This document shows, one piece after another, positions 34,690-47,900 of a stretch of 64,000 nt of DNA; position 1 is the first letter of the stretch, and each line of letters begins with the position of its first letter. A program made the translations under genes and the position numbers. Location of the stretch: positions 11,788,142 through 11,852,141 of the forward strand of contig NC_058164.1 in assembly GCF_020080835.1 (NCBI RefSeq), written 5' to 3'. Origin of the DNA: Cotesia glomerata (Eukaryota; Arthropoda; Insecta; Hymenoptera; Braconidae). The notes below the pieces were generated by a model, which was given only the letters and a program-made list of their open reading frames with translations, searched no databases and was not told the DNA's origin.

Positions 34690-35696
34690 AAAAATTATAT
34701 ACAATTGTATATGATTCATATATAATTATATATGATTTCCGCATAGTTACACTGATAGAAGGATACGTTTATATTTAATGATAATGAGCTTTATTAACTG
34801 TTAATGAGTGATTTTTTAACATCATGGGATTTAATTAATATTTATTACCAGTTAATAAATTATTTACTAAATACGATTTATTAAATATTAACAGTTAACA
34901 AATATTTATTTAAAATCAAAAGCAAAAATAGCAATTTTCTCTTGACATTTTTTATAACTCGATAGCTGGAATACATGATAATAATTCAAATCACTAAATA
35001 AATTAACGTTTTTAATATTTTAAAATATAAAAGATAATTATGAGCTGTAATAGAATTCGGTATATTACAATAAACGTTATTATAATGTAATATAATTAAT
35101 ACAAATAATTTAGAAAGATGATTTTTGTTTATAAGCAATCTTCATATCATATGACATTACAAGTGAATCAAATTCACTCAATAAAATATTTATTAACTTT
35201 TAATAAATATTTGTTAACTATTAATAAATACTTATTAATAGTTAACTATTAATAAATGTACTTTCTTCCCAAATAAATATTTATTGAATGTTAAAGGATA
35301 TTCATTAAAATTTTATAAATTAAATAATTGTCTTCAAACAAATTAAATTTCTAATGGTTAATAAATCCTTTTATCAGTTTACATATCATTATATATAATT
35401 TTATATAATCATATATAATTTCATATAATTGTATAAAATAATGTTTGTTACTTTTGTACAATTCTATAAAATTATATAAAATTATATATGATTATATCTA
35501 ATTATATATAATTGTATATGATTATATATCATTATTAAAAAATGCTGCGTCTATTTATGTATAATAATATATAATTATATGTTAGTAATATACAATTATA
35601 TATAAGTAATATATAATAACATATAATTATATATATAATAACATATAATAATATATAAGTATTATTAGGGTGTTTATATATTATAATATATTATAA
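34690..35696. repeat. AT-rich DNA with ATATAATTATAT microsatellite arrays
   Basis: Irregular TATATAATTATATATGATTA arrays lie at about 34690-34735 and 35385-35690. Between them are TTAATAAATATTTATTAACT-type inverted words near 35190-35275. No coding sequence is seen. Confidence 0.75.
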
Positions 35697-37056
35697 TATA
35701 TTAGGGTGTTTCAATTTTAGGCGACTTTTTTTTTCAACGAAAAAACAGATGAAAACTGCCTCAGCCAGCGGAGTTCTTAATATTTAGAGTCTGCCCTGCA
35801 TTTCCCATTTATTGTTTAGCTAGCTCGGCATACGCACCTCATATGATACGTCCATAGCTTACTACAAAAAGGTATCTTACACTTTTATCATAAGACAGCT
35901 TATTCAGACGTAAACATGTATAAAATTTTGATTATTCAAGCATTAAACTAATACAAAGATTATCAGTTGTTCATTGATGTAGCTGGCTAACATTTTCATA
36001 AGCTAAAAAAGTTACTCATGTATCAAATTTTTTCTTCTTTATTACGCACGTCTCATAATGCTGATTTATCACAAAAAAATCTGGAAAACGGTTGACCCTA
36101 AAGGCTATCCCTGCAACTTCCGCTTATTCCATATCTAAGCGCTTGAAATTGCACTTATGAGGTTTTTGAGCTCTTTAAGTCAAAAGTCTGATAAAAGTTT
36201 CGATTATTCGTTAATTCATTCAAGAGTTATTGCACTTCAAAAGTTCAAAAAATAGTGAATCTTTGTTCAGAAAATAGTGATCTTTGAAACTTTTATCAGA
36301 CTTTTGACTTGAAGAGCGCAAAAACCTCATAAGTGCAATTTTAAGCGCTTAGATATGGTATTAGCGGAAGTTGCAGGGATGGCCTTTAGGGTCAACTGTT
36401 TTCCAGATTTTTTTGTGATAAATCAGCGTTATGAGACGTGCACTTTTCTGATTTTCCAAACTTATCTTTTCTCTCCGTGTAGAGTAATAAATTGATAGTT
36501 CCGTAAAACTTTTTAAAAATTTAATTCATTCTACTCGGGTCATGATTTTCTTACAGTAAATGTAATAAAGAAGAAAAAAATTTGATACATGAGTAACTTT
36601 TTTTTTAGCCTTATGAAAATGTTAGCACATCAGAACCAATCTTACATGTAAAAATAATTTTTAAGACAGTAATAAATTAATTTGTATTAGTTTAATGCTT
36701 GAATAATCAAAATTTTATACATTTAGAAGTTTACGTCTGAATAACTTTAGAACGGCTGTCTTTATGATAAAAGTATAAGAGACCTTTTTTGTAGAGCGTT
36801 GAATTGCCTACAAGAATATGCTATGGACTTATTTATATGAGATGCGTATGCCGAGCTAGAAAAATAAACAAAAAAAAGAATTTTTTTTCCTATGTTATTT
36901 AAATGGGAAATGAAAAATTAGGGACAGACACCTCTAAATATTAATATTAAGAACTCCGCTTTGAACAGGCTTCTGTTCTCACCTTCATGCAAGTTTTCAG
37001 CCTGTTTTTTCGTTGAAAAAAAAAAGTCGCCTAAAATTGAAACACCCTAATAAGTA
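35697..37056. mobile_element. 1.36-kb foldback (near-palindromic) element
   Basis: The left end TTAGGGTGTTTCAATTTTAG and GCGACT are mirrored at the right by GTCGCC and TAAAATTGAAACACCCTAA. The two arms, about 35697-36240 and 36270-37056, pair along most of their length, the right arm with an insertion of about 100 bp near 36450-36550. Each arm contains, near the centre, a CA-core 5' end (GGTTGACCCTAAAGG at 36083; CCTTTAGGGTCAACTG at 36383). The centre is therefore two CA-core heads facing each other. A TA duplication is possible but cannot be separated from AT-rich flanks. No protein is encoded. Confidence 0.82.
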
Positions 37057-39387
37057 TATATAATTATATATAAATTTTTTTACCCGGGCATCTATTTTCA
37101 TTATAAATTGGTTACTTGTACTTTTTTTTGTTCAGTTAATATCAATTGTTCTTTCAACATTTATCACTGGTAGCTACTATTTAGTTTTTTTTTTCATCGT
37201 AAAGCTCCGAGAAAAACTACACTAAATTAAAATAAGAATAAATAAACGAATTAAGTAAAGACATTTCGTTTTACTATCTAGTGCACACCTTTTCGCAAGT
37301 CGAGAAGCTCCGTGTTTAACCTAACTCTTGAATATTTAACATTCACTCCCCTGTAGTTATAGAATAGCCCGAGGAAAGATAGCGCGGTTGCACATATTGC
37401 CACTTATACATATTTGCGGGTCCACTATGTTGTTTTACTCGTCGCGAGACTTCTGCATATATGAATTTTGCCTCTTAATATCTTTATTTTTGTTTGTTTT
37501 CTTCCATTTTATTCATTCTGTATTCTCACAACAAACCAATTTCGCGAGCAATAAGAGCTCTATTTTCTACAACGCAAAAATACAATATGTTAAATATAAA
37601 TAGACATAAAAAATATAAAAACACCTTACATAGTAATTTTATAATAAATTTTCGGAAATTTAATCGAAGAGGTTAAATAGGATATTAATTTGATTTGAGA
37701 GTTTTTTTTAAACTTGGTAAAGTATTGTTAAAATTTTGTAAAGTATCCACAGTTTAGAAATGATGAGAAAGAGTTTAGTAAACGTGGAAAGGCACTCCAG
37801 TTCCATGATACGATGTAGCACGTGTGCCAAATGGATTTCCAAGAGGTAGCCAAAGCCTTATTTGTAGCACAACGACACTATGTGTGTTAGTATTAACACC
37901 TGCTGTATACTCGTGCAGACTCATCCTAAGCTCGTAATTTTTTCTCCTTAGCACTATTACATTTTGTATAGTTTAGTCATGCGTTTTTTTTTACATTTTT
38001 TTAATTATATTTATTTTCAGACATACGTTTATATATTACAAGCTTATAACCAAATAACCATGCTAAAATGTACTGAATGCAATAAACGTTTTTCGAGAAT
38101 TTACTCGTAAGAGTAATACACAAGTTTATAAGAACTACATTGAAAAAAAAACTACTTGACTCAAGAGATATATTTTTAATCCAAAAAATTATATTAAAGA
38201 GAACCGGTTGTCTTGATTCACAAATTTCTCGTATTGAAACTCATTTTTTTAACTTAATGAGTTAACCCTTAAGGGGAACTCAGTGGTCTAGAATTCTCAA
38301 AAAATCGATTTTTAACACATATACTTTTTTTTTTTCAATAATATTTTTATATTTTTTTTAAGTAACATATTATATCTATGAATTTTAAATATAATTATTA
38401 ATTATTTTCATATTGAATAAAAATCCTGAAAAATCATCAATTTTACGGATCTAGACTAGGTCCCCTAAAAAAATTTTACATCTTCGGTCGAGAGTATATT
38501 ATCTTTTTGAGACACAAATAAACGACTCTACGACTGCTTAACTCAATACATTTCAACCAAATATCATTATTTCAATAATCAGAAATCATCCTGAAAATTA
38601 AAGAGTGGTTTCATAAACCACAGAAAATTTTGACAAAAATCTACAACGGTTTTTTGTGAAAAAAAATTTTTTTTGATCTTTTACATGGATGTGGTTGAAA
38701 TTTCTTCAAGTGAGTTGTTATGGCACCATTATCAAATTCTTCATTGAAATATAAAATTTTCTTCATCTAAAAATAATTTCGTTTTCCTTCAATAATTTCC
38801 TATTATTGGTTTAAGAACAAGTTTTGTCGTTCTAAATAGTAAAAAATGTAAAAAAAAAAAATAAAAAATGTTTTTTTCAACCCATTTTGAATTGTATTGA
38901 AGATTCATTTTTTATGATAATGAAAATAACACAAATCCGAGCATCGTTAGTATTCTTGAAATAGCTCCGTAATATTTTGAATCAATGGTGCCGTCTATCT
39001 TAAGCCACGAAAAAGAAATTCTTGAGTGAAATATACATTATCCTATTCGAAAATATTGAAGTGCTTCGTTGAATTCGTAAAATTCTTGAACGAAGAACCT
39101 TTTTTTTATTCTCGAGTTTCATTTTTTTTAATTTACGAGTAAATCTTAAATTAAGGATAAAATATATCGAAGCAATAGTATAATTTTAAAGAGAATATTT
39201 TTAAAATTGATTGTTAATCTTATACTTGACAAGACAACTAGTATATTAGGGTCTATAATTTATTGATAACATTAAATGATCCAATTGACTCTCAGAGTGT
39301 TCGTTACTAGTGAAGATGCCTGTGGGACAGTTTTATGGGGGAGAAATGCCACAAATTCTCAACGCTTTACGACCGGTTGTGTTTCAG
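37057..39387. other. End of the 25.8-kb intron; no gene recognised
   Basis: AT-rich DNA. A weak inverted pair at about 38272 (AAGGGGAACTCAGTGGTCTA) and 38450 (TCTAGACTAGGTCCCCTAAA) may mark a roughly 200-bp MITE. Nothing else is supported. Confidence 0.45.
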
Positions 39388-39729
39388 AGGCGCCTCGAGG
39401 GACTTATCTGCTGATAGATGGTCGACGCTTGGACCCGGGAAATCAGTTCGTACCAGTGAAGGAAGGCTCGGAACTCACTTTGGAATGTGCTGCTGAGGGA
39501 GGCAATCCTCCGTCGGTGCTGTCTTGGGGAATGACTCTGTCACAAACCACATCGGAAGGTCCTGAGCAACCACCAGACAACCTGACAGTAGTACCGTCCA
39601 CTCGTGCTGGTCACAGTGGAGCACATCTCAAAGTTCAACGTGGACATCACAATGCCACCATCATCTGTACTGCTCGACACGTCACACTCAATGTACCCAT
39701 GAATGCCAGTATTCTACTTGATGTTCAAT
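39388..39729 (+). CDS. IgSF adhesion/receptor gene, internal exon C (Ig domain 2)
   Basis: Acceptor GTTTCAG ends at 39387 and donor GTGAGT starts at 39730. It enters and leaves in phase 1, and the entry matches exon B (G|AG, Glu). It reads APRGTYLLIDGRRLDPGNQF, then LTLECAAEGGNPPSVLSWGM, where Cys and Trp are the B/C-strand landmarks. A hydrophilic loop and HHNATIICTARHVTLNVPMN with the second Cys follow, and it ends ASILLDVQ. This is an I/C2-type Ig domain in a canonical one-exon arrangement. The frame extends upstream of 39388 by chance, but the domain alignment and the splice site fix the exon start. The next exon should begin in phase 1 and was not found in the remaining 24 kb. Confidence 0.88.
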
Positions 39730-41728
39730 GTGAGTATAGCTTACTATGTATTTTTTATATTCAATAATGGTTTCCAATTAAATCGGCAAATGCCTCATGG
39801 TTTACAATCTCTGTTCATACGAATTGAAATATAAGTTTAATTAAGCTAGATCCAAGTTCAACACGATTCTTCGACCAACTTCGCTTACCACTGACTTGCA
39901 TTATGTGATGTAGTTTATTTTCCTTTCGCCTCTTTCACTTATTACTCCCAAGCGGCAGGATTCCGCTACCGTTTCTTTCACGATTCTACAATCTTCCTCC
40001 CTTTCTCATTCACTCTTTCTCTGTATCATTTCGCTGTCTTTTTCTTTCACTTACTCGATTCATATATACTTCTTCCCCTTCCTGTTAGTGGCGAAGGTAG
40101 TATTGGTGCAGAGTCTTAGACGAAACTGCTAGAGTTTCAGACAATTTTCAGGAAAACTTGCTAGTACGAGGATTAACTCTTGTGCGAACAAAAACGGCAA
40201 GTGCGCAAACGAGGACGCAACTGTTAGAGAAAGGAAGGAAATAGTGAAAGGGAGGTACGAGACAGGGGTTAAGGGTTGCTAGAACTTGGGGAGAATATAC
40301 ATCACTCGAACCGCTTCTTCTTATTTCACAGTACCGCCTTTTCAACGCTCTCGACCCTACCATAGTGCTTTTCTTCTTCGTCGTGTGCAACAGGATCACC
40401 TTCTTCCACAAGTCAACTCTTACTTCCATACTTTTGCATTCCTTTCACGTTTGCTGTAAGAAATAAATCAATATTTGACAGTATAATTAATCGAACACAA
40501 TTTTACATTTTTGTTGAGTTCTTGATTATCATTTATAATATTTAAAATAACTTGGTAAACAGAATGTCTTTCTTTTCAATAAATTCTCACTTTGAGTTTC
40601 ATGTTTCAACAGAAACTCCTAACAAGGTGAATTTTCCAGACGATTTATTCTTTGTGCGAATGATGCGGGCACCAATGCCAAATAAATCTTGCTTTAAAAT
40701 TGTACGGGTGCGTAAATTTATTTTTTAATATATGCTAGAGAAAAATGTTTATTATTTAATTGTATTATCTACATGATTTTTTTTTCCTTTAAAATTAATT
40801 TTGCAACTGTTAAGTCAAATACGTTTAAATGTAATAAAGCACGTAATTTATCGTAGTAAAAAAAAATATGCCGAGAAAAAAATCTTCTCTACTTTATTCC
40901 AATGAATTTATTGAAATAAGAGTTATAGAATTATGACTCTTGATTCAGTGTCAATTAAAAAAAAAAATATCACTGCTTTTGACTTGAATAACTTTTTTCA
41001 TTGATTATAAAAAATAGGTTTTATAATCAACGAGTTAAAAGTTTATCGTAAAATTCAGCTAAAAATCATCCCATAATTCATCATGAAAATCAATATGGAT
41101 TCATGCTGAACTCATCATGAAATTTATATTTATTTCAAAATCTGAAATTCATTATGAACTGAAATTTTTATATACAGACTTTAATTACATCTCTACGATA
41201 ATTATTTAACAACAAAACTAATAGTCGATAGTTTTTTACAGTTTGATCCGAGTCTTAAAATTTTCATCACGGGTAGTTATATCAGATCAATATTATTTAT
41301 ACATATCACTGAAAGATTTATTATTTGTCAAGAATATTCATCGATGAAAATTCACATAAATTGGTGCTTACACCACTACAATTTTTTTTAATGAACCCAT
41401 AATTGAATACAATATCTGCTTTTTAATTTCCTGCCAAGAAAATGGTAAAATTTCAAGTCAGGTTTTTGAAAAACAAGATTTCATCCAGTTTTGATACTTT
41501 GAAGTTCTAAGAATTCTATAGTGTTGCAAAAAATGTTTAGAGTACTCAAAATAAAGAAAAAAAAAAGAGTTTTCTCTATTTTTCAAAACAACTTTAAAAT
41601 TTCTTAGCTAATTGATTTTTTAAATTAAAAATCACTTTTTCGGATCAAAACAAATTGATGGAATGCTCTAAATGGTATCCACCGACATATTGGTTAAATT
41701 CAACAGTAAGTTATCGAGATTATATTAA
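39730..41728. other. Intron DNA after exon C; no exon recognised
   Basis: It contains a pyrimidine-rich stretch (about 39910-40090) and AT-rich sequence. A splice-like TTCAACAG at about 40612 would create an immediate stop in phase 1, so it is not the next exon. Confidence 0.5.
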
Positions 41729-42515
41729 ACTAGCTGATACCCGCCCGCTTCGCTGGGCATACAATAAAATTTTATGTTGTAACCTAGATGAAAAATATAA
41801 ACAAAATGATTAATTTCAAAAAGATAATTAATATAAATTTTGAATTAGAGAAAAGTGATTGTTTATGATAACCGGTGTTAGCGAGTATTAAATACATGAG
41901 AAAAGTATTTTATTATTAATAATCAATCAATCAATGGGTCAGTTAGTCAGTAAATCTGTCATTAGACAGATTTCCGCATCACCCATGACGTACTGTGTAA
42001 TGAGATGCGTTCCCATTATAATAATGTTATCCTAAACATTTAGTCTAGACCGGATAGGTCAAATGGTAGAGTAGCCGACATGTCACCGGAAGGTTCTGGG
42101 TTCGAATCCCTGTCCGAGCTATCTGAATTTTTTCTCGCATATTCTGTAAACTCTTATTAAGAAGGTCCTTCCTATTTCTTTCTCAATCTCTTCCTCCTCC
42201 AATTATTCTGTTACGTGAATGTTGGAACGATTCACGTAATAATTATCCGTAACTCCTATTCTTTTCCGCTTCATAGTATTATTTAATTTTAAAATGTCAA
42301 TAATTTTTTAATTTTAAAAAGATGTTAATAATAAAATACTTTTCTCATATATTTAATACTCGCTAACACCGGTCATCACAAACAATCACTTTTCTCTAAT
42401 TCAAAATTTATATTCATTATCTTTTTGAAATTAACCATTTTGTTTATATTTTTCATCTAGGTTACACCATAAAAATTTATTGTATTCCTATCGAAGCGGG
42501 CGGGTATCAGCTAGT
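41729..42515. mobile_element. Inverted-repeat element with ~190-bp arms and a SINE in the loop
   Basis: The left arm begins ACTAGCTGATACCCGCCCGC and TTCG. The right arm ends GAAGCGGGCGGGTATCAGCT and AGT. The arms pair over about 41729-41925 and 42325-42515, including TTAGCGAGTATTAAATACAT / TATTTAATACTCGCTAACAC, with few differences. The loop holds a SINE (42041-42285). This CTAGCTG...CTTCGCTGGGC sequence also heads the repeat at 20909. It could be two facing copies of one repeat or a true TIR element. Confidence 0.72.
42041..42285 (+). mobile_element. tRNA-derived SINE, same family as 33163-33507
   Basis: The tRNA-like head at 42048-42119 (GACCGGATAGGTCAAATGGT ... GGTTCGAATCCC) is followed by a tail sharing TTACGTGAATGTTGGAA, GATTCACGTAATAATTATCC and GTAACTCCTATTCTTTTCCG with the first copy. 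Small differences between copies indicate old, independent insertions. Confidence 0.78.
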
Positions 42516-42912
42516 TATTAATAAATTCATAACAAATTAAGTGGTATTAAAAAATATATTTATTATTACTCATTTTATTAGAAATTATCTTAAATCGACC
42601 GTTTTTTATAATAATTTAACGATATCGTTGTAAAATTTTAGAGAAGACGCATCAGACACAATTTACCATTTTAATTTTAATCATTAAAATCAGTATAATC
42701 ATTTAACAATATCAACTTGATAATATTTATGTTTAATTTATCTGTGTTATGATATAATCGAGTTCATCCTTCATGATTATTCCAATACATATAAGTTATT
42801 TCAGTTATTAATGATTTAGCTATTCTTTCTTAAAAAACGTATGATTATGAATTCCTACTGTCCCAACAGTCAATCGATAAAATTTAAAATCAATCATTTT
42901 GACAGTTATTAT

Positions 42913-43056
42913 AGCAACGGTAACCATGATAACGGTAACCATGGTAACGGCAACCATGGTAACGGTAACCATGGCAACGGTAACCACGGCAACGGTAACC
43001 ATAGCAACGGTAACCATGGCAACGATAACCATGACAATGGTAACCATGGCAACGGT
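42913..43056 (+). repeat. 15-bp minisatellite, unit AACGGTAACCATGGC, ~9-10 units
   Basis: Units differ by single bases (GGT/GGC, CATGG/CACGG/CATAG). In one frame it would encode Asn-Gly-Asn-His-Gly repeats and in reverse Val-Thr-Met-Val. There is no gene context, so it is not taken as coding. Confidence 0.92.
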
Positions 43057-43412
43057 TGATTAGCGTGGGTGGTTGTAGGGGGGTTGAGTTCGATAATTTA
43101 CGGGTGCCACTGATGGTTTCTTAGATTAGAGGGTCAAAATGATATTTCGCTCCCAAAAAAGAGAGAGATATAGGGAAGGGGAAAGATTATAGGGCACGGG
43201 AGGGGAGGAGAAGAATGAGAGGGAGGGGAGGGGAGGGCATATGTGATGGTAGACGAAAAATTCATTTTGGCTAGGAATTGCGTAAAATCCGTTCTTAGTG
43301 AGCGTCTACATCACGAATGGAGTAACTATGCTAAATTTCAAGTCAATCGGGCGAATAGTTTCAGAGATCTCGTGATGAGTGAGTGGTATTTCGCTTATAT
43401 ATATATAGATTT
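43057..43412 (+). repeat. GA-rich tract and tail of an unnamed repeat
   Basis: G/A-rich (GGGAGGGGAGGAGAAGAATG near 43198), followed by TTTCAAGTCAATCGGGCGAA and AGTGAGTGGTATTTCGCTTA with a terminal TATATATATAGAT. I know that tail as a frequent end of insect repeats associated with CTTCGCTGGGC heads, so this is likely the 3' part of such a copy. Confidence 0.45.
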
Positions 43413-45839
43413 AAATACTATCGAATGTATCTCAGTAAAACAAATTAAACCATTCGTTATGGGAGGGTATTATGATTAAAATATTGCTACTTGTAATTAA
43501 AGTTTATGTTGGCAGTTTATAATTATGATATTGCTACATGTGATTTAAGTTTGTGTTGGTAATTTATACTTTTATGAATACGACTTATGGGATCTTAAAA
43601 AACTCCAAAAGAATCATTTTTAAGGTTATCGTTTAAAAAACTCCATATTTTAACAGTCGATAGTTGTACAAATATCTAAAAAAAAAAAGTTTTTCATTAA
43701 AATGCCACTCTTGACTTATTTAGATTGGAAAAGTTGAAAAATTAATACTCTTTGAACGTAAACTTTTAATTAATAATAATGATGATAATAATAATGCCTG
43801 CTGAACTTCTACAAATATCAGAATGACCTGAAAATAAAAATGCAGTTTGTTGTTTTTATGCTTCTAAAAAAACAATATATGTTTTTGAAATAACACAGAT
43901 GTCTGTTTCAATAAAGAAATAAAAAATAATACAGTCTATTTACAACGGAACAGTATATTTCTATATTTGCATACGAATACAATAACCATACATATTATTT
44001 TTGTATTTACAGTTATTATTTTATAATGTTACCATAAACTCACTCCAACTTTTGGCCCAATTAATATAATAAGATATCTTTATAAATGATAAGATCCTAA
44101 TTGATCAGAAATCCGTTCTGAAAAAAACTAATATCCAATTAAAAAAGAGATATTTGACATATGTTCACATAGGTATAAATAATGTCTTCAATACCAAAAA
44201 ATTATAATCTCCTCCTGAAATTTACTCAATAGCTTCAAATTCTGGAAGAGATTTTCTAGCCTATTAACTAGGCCAATTAAAATAGATGAAATGGATAATA
44301 AAATTACCTAATCTAAAATAAAATCTAAGGTGTAAAAAATTGCATTGAAAACTCGCCAGGCGGTTGCATTATAAAAGATCTTTGCCTTGTTCCTTTCTTT
44401 AGTTAGTGAATAAAAATGACAGATAATCAAAGGTACAAAATATTTCGCGAATCCTATTATTTAAATAAGAAATGTGATGATGAAAGAGTTTGTCAGTATA
44501 GTATCGACGTCCGATGAAAAGCTTATATAGAAAGGATGATCCCGGTTAGTTCACGGTAAGTATACGTTCGTATGTGTTGGATAAAAAAGTCTCCTATAAT
44601 TGTGTTTCCGTTGAGCTAGCAAAAAAGATAAAGTAAAGCCACATCGAGGATGTGAATAACGTCAATATTTCTTTTACTTGATTCTCCTATTTCATTCAAA
44701 AAAGACTTATAAAAGTGGGACTTACAACTGCTCATCCCTTTTCACATTCAATTACATCAGTCAGGTATGAATATATACATATATATTGAGCTGTAGATTT
44801 CTCTTACTGATGATTCAATTTACCTTTTATAGAAATAAGATGTTCTAGTGCTTAAAGCCAATTTGGTTAATTTAGTATTCAACTAGTAGAAATTTTTTTT
44901 TTTCAAGTTCCTATTTCCTCCTTGACTGTCAGTTACTTCATTCATACGATGGATATAAAAAAAAATCTAGCACTGAAACAACAATTTTTAGTAGTTAAAG
45001 AAGCAAAAAAAAGTGAGGAAAAGTTAGGTGTCAAAATTACAGTTTCTACTACCGTCATCTTGTAGTTTTGCTTTACAAGTTTTATACAATCTCTTCTGCG
45101 TCTTGACTCTCCTGTAGAGCAGTGTTGGAACAGCACGTTTCCAAGCTCATCAATGTCACCAGCATGGACTGTTTTATTATAGTTGAACAGGTTCTTCAGA
45201 TCCCAACAGTCTACTGGAGCAGCTTATAAGCTATAGGTTAAAACCATTTTCACACAGCAAATATTTCGCCATTCACGTCAAGTCCAGGCTTACACTCAAT
45301 CAATCATATTCAAATTTTAACGAGACAGTTCCTTGTTTCCACTTAAACCTGTATCCTTCTAAACTGATACATATCTTTTCAATCCATCTTATACTTAAAT
45401 TGTTACTTACATAAATAATTTTGTCATTTCACACCATTGAACAGACTTGCACTTACTAAATGCTTAGCACATCTTATTTGATATTCCAATTTGTTTCATG
45501 TATTCCAGAAATAATAAAAACTATAAAAAATTCCTTCTAAAACTCGGCGAAGTAGACAGTTTCTACGATAATAATAGAAAAATATCTCATCACAAATAAC
45601 TGATAGATTCATGTACATAAATTCATACCTGTCATGGTATTCGCTGATGAAGGTTCAAACGATAATTGAGTACTCCCGTCGAGATTGGAATTAATAATTA
45701 CTAGTTATCATTCCGATCGTATGATGATTTTTTACTTGTCATAATGGAAATCATAAATCTTTGATAATTCAAACAGTTGTTGTGGCTCAAATTTTCTAAA
45801 ATTCAGATTGAATTTTGTCGAGGTACACAATTTTTCTGC
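43413..45839. other. AT-rich flank/intron, no feature recognised
   Basis: Both strands were scanned. There are only short open stretches without domain features, TIRs or RNA motifs. Confidence 0.5.
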
Positions 45840-46231
45840 TAAAAAACTGCATCGAATACTGCAAGCTGCGTCAAAATTAAACAACTCGTTTAAAAGATAT
45901 CATAATTCAAAAATTTTCAAAAGAGTATTTTCTCTAAATAACTTTCAGATTTTTTTACTCTAAGAACTTAATAACTTGTCAAGAAGTAGACTTGAAGTAC
46001 TTTGAGGTCTAAGACCGCGTGCGGTATTTTTAACTTCCTGCTAAGAAAATTAAAAATTTACAAAAATCGGGAAGTTACTGTTTCTACCTCGTTTTTAGTA
46101 AATCGAGTTTTCATCAGATCTCGACATTTTGAGGTCCTAGGAAGCTTCCCTGACTCTTCCCGCGATGGTGTTCAGACGTCTGTATGTGTGCGTGTGTGCG
46201 TGCGTGAGTGTGTGTGTGTGTGTATGTTTTC

Positions 46232-47900
46232 TTTTTTTTTTTTTTTTTTTTTTTTTATAGAGGAGGTAAAATACATTTACGTATGCCAGGACTAGGTGTT
46301 GGTGCCTGGGTATGACGGACTCAGAAGTTAATATTATTTTGCAACAATACCGACTGAACATCCTCCTCTCTCCTTTCCCCATAGATGTTACAGGGAAGAC
46401 TGGATCGGGACCGCGTTAGCATTACTTCGATCCAGTCCATGTTGTGTCTCACGACACCTACTTCTTGTTACTACTGGTTTTTAATCCCTTTCTGCGATTT
46501 TTTCGTTTAAAAGGCGTTGCGCGTAGGCTGCGACAGTTGACCAGTTTTCTTCTTTTGTGATCATGCAGGTTACCAAGCTCTCAGGGGAGAGCGTTGTGCC
46601 TATTGTTTCTTCGGTGCTGATTCTGTCGTCCTTCCACCGATCACACTCGAAAAACGTGTGCTCGGCTTTGTAAATTTTGTCTGGGCAGTATTTGCACGTT
46701 GGTGTGCTGTGCAAACCCATCTTGAAAAGATAGGCATTGAACTGCCCATGTCCCATCAATAGCTGGGTCAGGAAGAAGTCCGTGTCCCCGTGCTTTTGAG
46801 AAAGCCAGACGTTGATGTTTGGGATCAGGCGCGCTGTCCATCTGCCCGTCTCTCCCGATGTCCATCGGTCCTGCCACTCTTGCTGCGTTTCCGCCTTTAT
46901 CCTCGTTCTTGCGTCCTACATGTTTTCGTCACTATCTTTAGCGTCATAGAGTTTAACTCTCTCAAACGCTAATAAGTCGATGGGCGTGGCTCCCGTTATG
47001 ACCAATACAGCCGCTTCGAAAACTGTGCGGTAGGCGCAGGCATCCCTGAGAGTGCCTCGCCGCTGTACTGCTGCTATCTTTCGCCGGTAGGTCTTCTGCT
47101 TTAATATTTCTGTCCATATCTCAGCTCCATAAAGCAGTACCGAGTGGACTGCTTCTAGAAGAACTCTTCTCTTTTTTGTTCTTGGTCCCATGGTGTTGGT
47201 CATAATTCTTACTAGGCTAGACACCGTCTTGCTGGCTTTCTGGCATGCATTATCGAGGTGTTCGCGAAAAGATAGTTTCTCGTCTATCATTACCCCCAGA
47301 TAGCGCAGGGCCCTTGTTGACGTTAGTGTTGTTCCTCCCATGTCCACAGCAAATGGTTTTGGGAACCATTTTTGACGAGTCAGAACGACCATTTCGGTTT
47401 TGTGCTTGGCGAGTTTCAGGTGGTGTTTATCGAGCCAAGTCTCGACGGCATCAATGGTTTCCCGAACTAGTAGTTCGGCCTCCTCTACGTTGTCTACTAT
47501 TATCGTGGCCGCGACGTCGTCTGCAAAGCCCGTTAGCTCTACTTGCTTTGGTAACAGAATCTTAAGAAGCTCGTCATAGTCGGCGTTCCATAAATCGGGC
47601 CCCATTATTGAGTCTTGCGGCACGCCAGCCGTTATGGCGTATTCTTGTGGTTCTTCTGTAGTTTCCACTATTAGCTTTCTTTCTTCAAGATAGTTGTTGA
47701 TTAGTGCCAAATTCTCTGGCTTTGCGTCAAATTTGTGTTCCAGAGCGTCTAGGATATCTCCCCAATTCGCGCTGTTAAATGCGTTTTTGACATCTAGCGT
47801 GAGGAGAATGCATACTTTACGAGCTGTGAGGCTACCAGTCCATGCTTCTCTCGCTGTCCCCTTGGGAATCGCGAAGTAGGGCTTGCGGGGCAGCACTAGC
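46232..47900 (-). mobile_element. R1-clade LINE in (GT)n, minus orientation, 5'-truncated
   Basis: Its poly(A), seen as poly-T at 46232-46256, directly follows the GT tract (TGTGTGTGTGTATGTTTTC). The ORF2 remnant is about 95% like the 51105-54115 LINE over the shared RT part, so both are one family. Similarity to that copy fades at about 47850-47900. Beyond, to 48230, is sequence I cannot assign (GCACCCGTTACA end near 48222, possibly an LTR edge). Confidence 0.83.

Noticed and set aside
40612..40632. Mini-exon AAACTCCTAACAAG between splice-like sites
   Set aside because: Phase 1 joining from exon C gives TAA at once, so it cannot be the next Ig exon.
42820..43059. Asn-Gly-Asn-His-Gly repeat protein
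   Set aside because: A 15-bp tandem repeat is open in several frames by chance. There is no start, splice or domain context.
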